From Certhia americana (lineage: Eukaryota > Chordata > Aves > Passeriformes > Certhiidae): 64,000 nt of DNA. Shown here one piece after another: positions 51,401 through 61,430 of the stretch. The stretch lies in NCBI GenBank assembly GCA_018697195.1, contig CM031879.1:22798871-22862870 (forward strand), given 5' to 3'. Each line of letters opens with the position of its first letter. Positions within the stretch are counted from its first letter, which is position 1. The translations under genes and the position numbers were made by a program. The notes under the pieces were generated by a model. It saw nothing but the letters and a program-made list of their open reading frames with translations. It did not search any database and had not been told where the DNA came from.

Positions 51401-53198
51401 TGAGACCTGTAAATGATCTACAATATGTTCAGGGAATGCCAACAAACATTATTGCTCACTAGACTTGCATTTGTTGCATAGTTTTCTAAGCTGGCTGCTT
51501 CTAAACATTTTTCCCATCTTCATTTAGCCTGCAAAAGGCCTCACATGCTGTGAAAACCCTCAGTGCCCAGGGAAGCTGCAATGGGGCCCTGCAGGGTGGG
51601 CTGGCAGTAGGTGGTGTGCCTTTACCATGAAGGGGGCACTGGCCGCCCAGGTGTTAGTGTGGCACTGAACATTGCACCCATGAGGAGACAGCTTCTTGTC
51701 TTCACTGTATTTCTGTGCTGCCACACTGTGAAGGTTATAAATGTGCTGGTTTATTAAGAGCCTCAGCTAAGTAAATGTATGCTACGAAGAAAAGCCAGAA
51801 AAGCACTAGTTCCTCAAGTTAAGTACTTGAAAAGGAACATTGTAAAGTAACCCATGCTTCTTTTAAATCATCACTTTTTAGGGTATTAAATGTCTTCAAG
51901 TTTGAGATGGGAAAAAAAAACCTGCATTAGGTATAACTGAAGCACGACTGCCCAATGCGTTTAGTTGGGTTGGAGGCATTACAATAAGAGCTTTCATGAA
52001 CAATTTCTTTAACAGGAAAGATCTTCCTTTATTAGCAGATCTCTCCTACCAAATTACCAAATAGAGAGTGTTTTTCAGCAAACAACATGCTTTGCTTAGC
52101 AGTGTATGGTCAATGAGTGACATCAGGTGACCAAGGGATACTGAAGGCTCTTCCTCACTGGGATCTGCAGGCAGGACAAACAATCACTTGTGGGGAATGG
52201 TTTCAGTGGAAGGTGCATCAGTGGTATCTTGAGAGCTCTTTTACCACTCTGTTTTTATCTATTAAGGTAAAGACAAAATGATGGAAACCATGTTTGTTAG
52301 TCTGAATTCAGAGATGCACAGGCATGAAAGAAGATTGACTCCATTTCTGTTGGAAGTCAATGCATCTCTGAATAGACCCCAATTCATTCTCAAAGCTATA
52401 GAGTCATTGACTTAAGAGAAGACATAAAGAAGTGCTTATCCCGAAGAACGTAATTATGGCACATTCCAAGATTCTTTACTTTGACCCTGATAATACCTTG
52501 ACACACCACTATGACCACAATTTTAATGTGGCTTCACCTGAAATACTCCCAAAGCAAATGCTCTTGAATTTCACAGTGTGAGCTATCTCACAGTAAAATG
52601 ATCATGAATATAGCTAGACCAAGGAGAAAATTACTTACAGACACACAAGTGTACTTTATTTTTCCAGTTTCTTTTCCTCAGAAGCTTAATACTCCTGAGA
52701 TAAGCAACTGTCAAAAATAAAACATTAAAATTAATACACAGTATTTGTGTAAAGATATAGTTATTGAAGTTAGTGATATTCATGACTTGATTATTGCTTT
52801 CAAGATTTTTAGTGATCTTCAAGCCTTCTTTTTCCCCATTTTTCTTGTGCCATGTAAGAGGCTCTACTATTGCTTAATAAAAAGAGATTCTAATCCACAT
52901 AATGTGAAGAAAGACCTTAAGAGTTCATATCCAGATGCAGAATAGAAAGAAGAGACAGATTGTTTTTTTTTTCCATTTAAGTGTTACAATTTCAAAGTCA
53001 ACCTAAAAGTTTATTTGTCCTTCCTCTGGAGTTGGGGTCTCTGCAGAATAAGGAAAAAGCAGACTCATTTCCAGTGAACAATTCTGTGTATATTTACAAG
53101 ATAAGCAAAGGGTGGGGGAAGCAAACTATTGTTAAGAATGTGGAAATTAAGTTTAAGGGATTAAACTGCCAGTACTTTCATCACTTGGCTATATAGAT
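48466..53198. other. unannotated AT-rich sequence with weak exon-like signals
   Basis: No transposon was recognised. A tandem duplication (GTGAAAGATTGAAAT, twice) lies near 48879-48913. A less AT-rich stretch lies at 51530-51760. On the minus strand 52639-52707 is flanked by a good acceptor and a GTAAGTAA donor (see findings), and 49540-49600 has weaker acceptor and donor matches. None is enough to call a gene. Confidence 0.5.
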
Positions 53199-53270
53199 AA
53201 GGTCACAGCCTAAGAGGGCACAGAGGCAGCCTGCGGGAGAGCTGGGAACTGACCCCAGCTACTCCTTAGG
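53199..53270 (+). mobile_element. possible MIR-like SINE 3' core remnant
   Basis: AAGGTCACAGCC, then GGGAGAGCTGGGAACTGA, then CCCCAGCTACTCC resembles the MIR segment 'AAGGTCACAC ... GCAGAGCTGGGATTCGAACCCAG'. It is only about 70 bases and diverged. Confidence 0.3.
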
Positions 53271-53424
53271 AGGGGACACAACTGGCATCAGTAAAAAAAA
53301 CCAACCAACCAAAAAAATCCCCAAGGCCCAACAGCGATAAAACAGCTGCTAGGCTTAGTACTTTCTTAATGAGTGTCACTGTGAAAAATCTCAATGGTCT
53401 GCCACAATTGTCCATGTTTTTGCC

Positions 53425-53580
53425 TCTAGGTTAAGGGACATAGATGAGAAACAAAGAGCACAATTATTCTTCATGAAATAGTTCAGCTTGGGAACTGCTT
53501 GCCACAGGGTGCTGTGAATGCTGAAAGTTTAATGATCATTAAAAGGAAACTGGACAAGCCCACAGATAAGAAATCAGTAA
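53425..53580 (+). mobile_element. ancient CR1 3' remnant, plus strand
   Basis: TTAAGGGACATAGATGAGAA, then AATTATTCTTCATGAAAT, then TTGGGAACTGCTTGCCACAG, then GGTGCTGTGAATGCTGAAAG, then AAAAGGAAACTGGACAAG is the ORF2 end of an old CR1 lineage (distinct from the younger copies here). The terminal repeat is not visible. It is likely the oldest recognisable CR1 in the window. Confidence 0.65.
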
Positions 53581-56500
53581 ATATCACCAAATTAAAAAAC
53601 ACCCAACAAAACCAAACTGAAGCCTACAACACACCCATATTGTTCTTAGGGTTTACTTCTATTTGAAAATTACTCAGAGGTGAGAATGCATTTCAGAGAT
53701 ATATCTTCTGTTTTCCTTGTTTCCACACTCTTCCTTAGACACTGACTTGTGGTCGCTGCTGGAGAAAGGATGTTTGTGTAAATGGGGTTTTGCTGTCACC
53801 TACTACCACTGTCCCAAGGCTATAAAGTTATGGGGGACATGTTCTGATAGCAACTGAAGATCTAACCCATGAGCTGTTGGAAATTTTCTTAGATGTAATG
53901 TGGGCTTTGTGGCTATTAAGTAGTTTCCAGAGATGCCTTTTCCCAGAATCTCTTGGCCTTGCAAATAAAGCAATTCTGCATGGTTTTATCTGCTTTAGAC
54001 TCTCTGTGAGTCAGTTGTTGGGACTGCAGCTCATGGAAGGGATCAAATGCCTTGTTACCAAGGGCAGGCTGCACCACACTGGAAAATTTTTTTCCTCAGT
54101 ATACCCCTGACATTTCTAAAATCTAAGAAATGGATTTCTACAAATAAACAACATCTGTGTGTTATCAGTATTATCCATCTTCAAGATGGAAGACATTCAT
54201 CTGGGCAGATCCTGAAAGCCCTCCCAGGAATATTTCAAATCCATTTTCTAGGTAAAGCAAACATACTTCTGCCCCAGCCCTGCATCCCACAACTACTCCT
54301 GCACTCACAAGGAACCTCAGTGACCTCTCTGGGTCCATACAGGCTAACCAGACTTCAGGGTAGTGCATTACCTTTTAGAATTAGTACAGCATAGTTTACA
54401 AAGAGCATACTTAAATTCTGTTACTTCTTCCAACAAGAAAATCACATTTAAATTGGCATCAATGGATACATTGAAATGAACAAAGGCCAATTAAATGAAA
54501 AAGTGTCAGGTATCCATGTAAGCTCAAATCAGATCTATAAGCCAGCAGATGAGAAATACTGGTTTTGAAAACAAAGGTGCATCAATAGGTTTATTTTAAA
54601 AAAAAGCATTTCTGTGTGCTTAAAAGAAAGACCTGGAGGTGATGTAAATAGTCTGGAATAATTTGTAAATCAGCCCCACTGTAATAATTTATTAAGAAGA
54701 AATATGTGTGAATTTAAATGATTTGTAGAAATGTAGCCCAAATTTGTGGGAAAAAATCACAATTTAATCAAACTGTGGCTCAGTCTTACACTGTAATATA
54801 ATTATTTGTCAGCTAAAAAAGAATAATGTAGTAAATGGGAAAATCTTACCATTTTCCCCCCAAAATCCACTGGTGAAAGAATCAGTAGCACTTCAGGTTC
54901 CCATTTCTAATTCCACTTGCCTTCTTGATTGCAAGATATTACTGGCTTTCTGATCTGGTTGAGACTGACTGCTCCAAGTGTGTTCCTGGCGTGTTGCAAA
55001 TGCAAAGGAAACTGGGTTTACAAGCAGTCACCCATGAAGATTGGTTAAACTGCCTGTTTGCAATGGGCTGGGACCACATGCACATCCAGCCATTGCCATT
55101 TGACTGACAGACAATTAAGATGTGCTAACTTGAGCTTGTGAGAACATACCATTAAAATGCCTTCACTGCATTCAAAAATATGTTGTGTCAAGCTTGTGAA
55201 AAAAGTTTTATTTATTGATACTACACAGAAATTAAAATAAAGCCAGGTACTGTGCAAAAGTTTAAATCTTGTATCCACATTTTATTTATTCTAGATTTTT
55301 ATGATCAAGATTTCCATTTCTTCCTTTCAGTACTAAGTGCACTTAGATATTATCACAGTTTTTTATGGTTTTTGTGAGAATTCAGAGGATCTCAAGACCA
55401 CACAAGGAGGCCTTTGGCAAACCTCAACTACAGAGTTTTCCACAATGCTGTGTAGCTGCCTTTTGACAATCTTTAGGTTAGTTGTGATCCACTTGTTTAA
55501 AAAACTTTTCAGTAGGTAAGAATGGAAGTGCTGTGCTTTTTATTTCCTCAATAAGTTATTAATTAATTTTTAGCTGAGACTCCACACCTAGATAAGAGCT
55601 CCACTCCTAACAGGCAGTTACTCTCACTGCCTGAATCCTTTCCATCAGAGAACTAGGAATAAATTTATCACTGTGGGTGTGACAGCAATCTGCAGATTCA
55701 GTAATAGATAAGAAGAGAATAAATTATTTCTCTGACAATTTCGTGGCCAAGTGATTTCACTCTTGTGTAATACTAAAAAAAAAAAAAAAAAGAGCTCAGT
55801 AGAGCTGTTGGCATTTATTTTCGCTTCCTGCTTGACACGTAATAACAGAGGGACACAGACCTTGTCTTTGCATTCAAATTGTATCAATATTTTAAACTGA
55901 TACATAGATTAAATGAAATCACTACAAATCCTGCAGAAATTAATAGTTAATTAAACTGAATTATTTTGACTCTCAAAAAGTCAGGTAGGTAGTCAAAGCC
56001 AAAGGGCTACTATCTCTACCAAGAAAGAGTGAGAAAGAGGAATGAGTGGGAAAAGTTCAGTCATTCATAAATAATTGTCTAAAATAGAATCGCCCTCTGG
56101 AGGTGCTTTTACCTCCTCTCTTCAGTAACAGGCTGACTTTTGATGACTAGCTTCAGACTGACATTTGGTCATGTGAACCTTATCTTGTCATTATCGATTT
56201 TCACCCAGTGCAGCAAAGCATTTAATAGCAATTTTATGTAAAAAAATTGCCATAAATCTTTTAAAGTGTATTGCTGGATCAGGTCAAGAGTTTGCAGGAT
56301 TAAATACTGTATCTCTAATGGTGTTTAGCACTTGAAATTCCTATCAATATTATGGTTTTAATTTGCAGTTACAGCTTTAAAATGTGAGGACCAGATTAGA
56401 AAGGATTTGTTTACCACTTGTCTAATCTGCCTTTGACAGAGAGAAGTGAAGGTGTAGAAAAAGAGCTTGCACATCTCACATCTGGCTGAATACTAAGCAT

Positions 56501-57427
56501 CTGAAAGTTATTTTCTTTTTGTTATCTTAGAAAAGCAGGAAAAGGGGATAGCAGAGACACTGAAGTGGGAATAGATTTAACATACAACTATTACACTTAG
56601 TGATATACTATGCTTATTTTAGGCATCTATCTTAGCTGCAATTAAGGAAATGCAAGTTTAGGAACCCAGATTCCCTTTACAGTCAATGGGAAGAGATACT
56701 CAAAGCGACAATGCGAACATCAACTTTAGCTGCCCATAACCTCCAATGTTACCTATTTTGCTATTTAATTGCAACATTATTGCCTGGTTGTTTCCTGGCA
56801 AGGTATAAAGTACACATGGAAAAATTAGATATTGTAAGAACAGAGAGCACCTTTTTGAGCCCATTTAACTCCCCTGCAAGTTGGCAAGCAAATCCTGCTT
56901 TCACAGAAGTCTTGTGTCTAAGCAACACAAAAATGTTTTTCACATGGTATTTACCATATTTTACAGCACTATTTCACAGCAGTCTAGATAAGTGGCTTGC
57001 ACAAACTATGTTGCAATTTGACTATGAGAGGCTAAACTTTATTTGTGCTCATATCACAAAGATAAAATAGAAGCTACTAAACAATGTTATGCCTTGACTT
57101 TGAACATGGTGAGTATGGCACATTATCATCCAGCAAAAACAAACATGTTGAATTTTTGACAGATATTCAGGAAATTAAACTTTGACTCAATTAGCCATCC
57201 AGTTTAGTTTCCAAAATGACTGAAAGAGCAAAATACTTCTCTTGCTTGCATTACTGTTGTTTTAGGCCAGAGAGAGGATTTGCTTTAGCAGCTCTGCTCT
57301 GACTTTTATTATATTGTTTGACTTATTACAAATCTAGTCAAAACAAAGGAAAGAAAACATTTCATATTTTGAAGACTATTACATACTGGCTTATTTGCAG
57401 CTAATATAAAACAGGACTTTGCATTTT
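53581..57427. other. unannotated AT-rich sequence
   Basis: No repeat family or gene was recognised apart from a 17-base A run at 55775-55791. A plus-strand segment at 54169-54251 is open in more than one frame and bounded by AG and GTAAAG, but its polypyrimidine tract is poor. Confidence 0.5.
55775..55791. repeat. poly-A run
   Basis: Seventeen A residues in unique DNA. Confidence 0.9.
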
Positions 57428-57478
57428 CTTCTCTGACTCTAGTTGCCACAATATGTGTGGCAACTAGAGCCAGAGAAG
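57428..57478. other. 23-bp near-perfect hairpin with 5-nt loop
   Basis: The left arm 57428-57450 and right arm 57456-57478 are reverse complements at 22 of 23 positions. The inner 14 pairs (CTCTAGTTGCCACA with TGTGGCAACTAGAG) are perfect, and the single mismatch is A at 57436 against C at 57470. The loop is ATATG. The stem is mixed-composition, unlike the AT-rich palindromes expected by chance. No transposon end or gene coincides with it. It is shorter than a typical pre-miRNA stem. Confidence 0.92.
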
Positions 57479-58205
57479 TTGCTCTTCAATTGCTGCTCAT
57501 TCAAGATGGACTCACAAATTTTGCAAGGCTCTAGTGCAAATAGCTTCACTCTGAGAAAAGTCTTGACTAAGATGGTGGCCTAAATCTTCACTTTTCCACC
57601 CATGGTGGGAAGTGAAATACCTGCTTAAGTTGGCAGACATTGACTGGTCAGTGTGTTAGAGATGTGCTCCAGAAAAAAGGAAATTTGAAGGCTGAACCAA
57701 CTTTTTACACAAAAGGGAAGAGAAATTACTCACTTGATCTATTTGTTAATGTGAAGCATTGATTATTAGTCTAAAGAAGTTACCTTATTCTTATATGCTT
57801 ACTAAGGTAAAATGTGGATCTTTTAATAGCTCCTTCTAAGACAGTCTAATAGGTCCTTCTAGCACAGTCTGGTGGACTAAGAGACAGTTTGGAGACACAA
57901 AAGCAACATTTTCCAAAGGAAATAACTTTTGTCTACTTCCCAGTTCAGTTTTCTATTATTATTCTCCAGACTTTACATCATTGCTTAACTATAAATTGTC
58001 CCATGCAACTTTTCTAGGCATAGAGTGCATGCAGTCTTGATTTTATGCTCAAAGTAAGCTGCTGACCCGATAATATGGACATCTATAAAGCTTTATTTTT
58101 AACATTAGAGAAAGTGTCAGCTGCATGCAGATACTCTGGACAATGGGCTTTTTGCCTTTTGTCCTTATTAAAGCAAATTCTTCCCTCATTTCTGACTTAA
58201 GCCCA
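57479..58205. other. unannotated sequence left of the LTR
   Basis: Unique DNA. A partial tandem duplication (CTCCTTCTAAGACAGTCT and GTCCTTCTAGCACAGTCT) lies at about 57830-57872. No ERV internal sequence (gag, pol or primer-binding site) is seen to the left of the LTR. Confidence 0.6.
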
Positions 58206-58735
58206 TGTGCTGGCTTGAACTGAGTTACAGTGGACTGAAGGGCCGTGTTTTGGATTTGTACTGAAAAAAGTCCTGATAATATTAAGATGCTTTTGCTATT
58301 GCTGAGCAGTGGTGGTGAGAAGATTGGGGAATGCATGGCAAGTTGGGAGGAGACACAGCCAGGGCAAGTGATTCAAACTGACCAAAGCTATATTCCATAT
58401 ATTACCATATAACATCATGTTCAGTATGCAAAGTGGGAGGGTGAAGGGGAAGGGGGAATGTTTGGAGTGATGGTGTTTGACTTCCCAAGTCACTATTACA
58501 TGTGGTGGGGCTCTGCTCTCCTGAAGATGGCTGAATACCTGCCTGCCCATGGGAAGCAGTGAATTAATGCCTCGTTTTGCTTTGCTTGTGGCTTTTGTTT
58601 TCCCTATTAAACTGACTCTATCTGAATCCATGAGTTTTCCAGCTTTACCCTTCTGATTTCACCCCCAATCCTGATGGTGGGGCAGTGAGCAAGCAGCTGT
58701 GCAGGGCTTGGTTGCTGGCTGGGGTAAAACACAAC
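58206..58735 (+). mobile_element. solo LTR of an avian endogenous retrovirus
   Basis: The element begins TGTGCTGGCTTGAACTGAGT and ends near GGCTGGGGTAAAACACAAC, the TG...CA-type ends of a well-known avian ERV LTR family. Inside, in the expected order, are the U3 motifs TTTTGGATTTGTACTGA and TTGCTGAGCAGTG, then GACCAAAGCTATATTCC, and then the downstream (R/U5-like) motifs CCTATTAAACTGACTC and GTTTTCCAGCTTTACCC. Compared with the family, part of the middle of U3 after GAGCAGTG appears deleted. There is no gag, pro, pol or env sequence on either side, so it is a solo LTR left by recombination. I could not recognise a clear target-site duplication. Orientation is inferred from the motif order. 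Confidence 0.88.
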
Positions 58736-58740
58736 GTCTC

Positions 58741-59329
58741 AAAAGAAAAGAGCCCCTCCTAAATCTGAGAACTTCCCTCCTGTACTCAGCATTGGTGATA
58801 CCACATCTTTAATACAGTTCAGTTTTGGGCCCCTCACTTCAAAAAGTTCATGGATACACACATGGAGTGTGTCCCGTGAAGGGCAACAAGGTGAAAGGTG
58901 TTTTATGTTTAAAGAAAACATGTTTTATGAGGAGTGCCTGAGGGAACTGGGTTTGTTTAGTCTCAAGAAGAGGACACTCAGGGAGGAGATCATCACTCCC
59001 CACAATTACCTGACAGGAGGCTGTCATGAGGTGGGGGCTGGTCCATTCTACTTTGCCTGCAGTGAGAGGACCAGAGGAAATTGCCTTAAACTGAGACAGG
59101 GGAGATTCAGATTAGGTATTAGAAAAAAACCCCCACTGTTGGGGTGGACAGGCATTGGAATAAGTTGTCCGGGGAGGTGCTTGACTAACCCTACCTGGAC
59201 ACATTTAAAAGACATCTGGATATGGCACCAGGTGATGTGGTTTAGTGATTACAGTGGTAGTGCTGGGTGGATAGTTAGAATGGAAAATCTTTAAGATCTA
59301 TTCCAGCTGTGATCATTCCATGATTCCAT
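58741..59329 (+). mobile_element. CR1 LINE, 3' fragment, plus strand, abutting the LTR
   Basis: Immediately right of the LTR come GGTGATACCACATCTTTAA and TTTTGGGCCCCTCACTTC, the CR1 ORF2 segment before 'FKEFMDT'-type sequence. These are followed by TGAGGAACTGGGTTTG-like and GAGGGAACTGGGTTTGTTTA motifs, CAGTGAGAGGACCAGAGG, and the 3' UTR GGTGATGTGGTTTAGTGAT, ending ATCATTCCATGATTCCA. An open frame at 58869-59294 (141 codons) is the decayed C-terminal end of CR1 ORF2, carrying 'LRELGLFSLKKRTLREEI' and 'GRFRLGIRKK'. The element is truncated at or by the LTR on its left. Confidence 0.94.
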
Positions 59330-61317
59330 CAGTCAGCTGAATTGGCTGCAGGTTGGTATGAGCAGGCAGCTGGCCAGGTCTCAGTTCTGTAGCTTCCCTC
59401 TGACAAGGTTTCTTGTAGGAGTCACTATTAGCAGCAGAAGAGGCAATGTCACTGGCTTGGGGTGAAAGAACCGCACTTGAAAAAATTATACCTCCATATT
59501 TCTTGACCACTTTATAAAAATTGGGGAATCCTATGAAAGCAATTTGCTAGACTAGATGACTGATGACTCAGTGTTGCCTCACTTGTGGATGTCAGCCCTA
59601 TCGCTGTGAATGTAAAGTGAAGGATATGGGTTAGCTAATGGGGTGGGGCTCTGACATTCTTCAGAGTCTTCTAATTCCTGTCCTGTTACTGGAGTCCCTA
59701 GGGAACCCCTCCCAAAGAGCTCTGTCTTCCTATTACCTCTGCTAATGGGACTGCGACCTGTGTACCACCACGTATGAAGAATGCTGGCATGCTTCTCTGA
59801 GATGGGAGTCTAAAATTCCACATCCTATCCCCTTTCCACAGACTTATGTCAGTAGGGACCTGTTCTTATCAATTTGAAAGATGAAGCATTTGCTGATACC
59901 ACCTTTTCCTGCACTAATAAGGCCTCCCACCCCAAAGATGTTCTCTGAATGATTAGTACTGCAGACTAGTTTAGTGCTGCTATAGTAAACAATACTTCTA
60001 ATTATGCAATCCTAATGAGACCATCTGGGATTAAAGGATGCTGTTTTTTTAAAAAATGTGATATTATTTGGTTCTTTATTTAAATGTTGTCTTCTGGTAA
60101 GTAAATAAATAGCTGCAGTTAACTCAGTATACTAAGTTCAATTGGCTGAACTAAGAAGTAAAATTTATCTGCAGTAACAGAATCAGGATACTTCTGAAAT
60201 ACAAGATACCACACCTTGAGCCAAGACTCAGAGCAGGAGAGCTGAGTGGCTGCATACATCTAAAGTCTCAAGGCCTACATATAATAGCCAGGTATTGCTG
60301 GCCAAGAAAATTTCTATATTGTGTTCAGTGAAACTGGAAGGTTGAGAACAGTCACCTGGAGTAAACATTTACTACCTTTCATATTCAAGTTATATTAAAA
60401 TTATTAATTGACACCAGAAGGTTCCAGAAACCTTGGTGCTGCCACCCTCATTTAAAAAATTACACCACAGAAATAGAAAAGGTAATGGCTTTCTCTAAGT
60501 GGTTAGCAGTGAGAGAAAGAAAACCCAGCCTCAAGATAATCCCTCAGGATTTCTAGTTTTCAGAACTAGTTTTCAGTTTTAAAAGTTGCATCTCCTCCAA
60601 GCCGCCCACAATACAGCCAATACTGCACCTTTTCTTGCTAAGTAGAAAGAAATCCTCAGTTTGGGGTATCACATTTGGGTCAGACTTGGATGCAGCACAG
60701 CCCTCTCTGGAACAGTGTGTGCCTTCCAAGTCTGGTCAGACACACGTTGTACAACTGTGCCTGAAGGCAAGTGGCAGTGGTTTATGTTAGGATCAGAACT
60801 GGGCTTGGGACAGTGAGTTCAGCAAGAATGAGAATAATGCTTCTTTCTTTAGCCATCTGCAGGCTCCACCCCGTTTCTCAAAACTGCTGAACTATTTACA
60901 AATGTTTAAGAGAATCTCTGTGTGATGTTTACACTACCATGCATTTCAGATGCAGGCAGAGCTATACAACCAAGACCCACACCAAAGACAAGAGCTGTGC
61001 TATATTATCAAAATATGTGCTGGTTCTACTCTCTACTACCATACAAGGCAGTTCTGCATTCCCCCTGGTAACCTTTCATTGCCTCCTAAGTTTTTCAGAT
61101 CACTGCCAGATTTCTTTAACTTCATGGAATGATTACAGGCTTCCTAAATATAAAGCCCAAAAATTCTGTTTGGCAGTTTAGTATAGGAATTTCAAAATGA
61201 AGGGAAAAGGTATTTCAGTGAAGACTGTTAAGACCATTTGTAGAACTGCACTGCAGTTATACAGTTTACAGATTCAATAAACTTTGCCAGTTAGAGTGAA
61301 CCAGGCCTCAAAATATC
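59330..61317. other. unannotated sequence
   Basis: Unique DNA with no recognised gene or repeat. Near 60549-60575 an 11-base motif (CTAGTTTTCAG) is duplicated in tandem, two bases apart. Confidence 0.55.
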
Positions 61318-61430
61318 ACCGTGAAGTTGCTATTATACCCATCCCACACAGGATGGGAATTGAGGAACAGAATGCCCGAGGAATTTAGACAACATCCCGT
61401 TGCATTCAGCCAGCAACTGGAATTGGATGT
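61318..61430 (+). mobile_element. possible MIR-like ancient SINE remnant
   Basis: CCGTGAAGTTGCTATTATAC, then CCATCCCACACAGGATGGGA, then ATTGAGGAACAGAATG follows the MIR core order (GTGAGGTAGG TATTAT, CCCATTTTACAGATG, GGAAACTGAGGCACAGA). The match is diverged and from memory. It is independent of the copy at 48.3 kb. Confidence 0.45.

Noticed and set aside
54169..54251. Exon-like segment between AG and GTAAAG, plus strand
   Set aside because: It is open in more than one frame and lacks a good polypyrimidine tract. No neighbouring exon was found.
58206..58735. A full endogenous retrovirus
   Set aside because: Only one LTR is present and no gag, pol, env or primer-binding-site sequence was seen on either side.
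58869..59294. 141-codon frame as a host gene
   Set aside because: It is the C-terminal end of CR1 ORF2 within a truncated CR1 copy.
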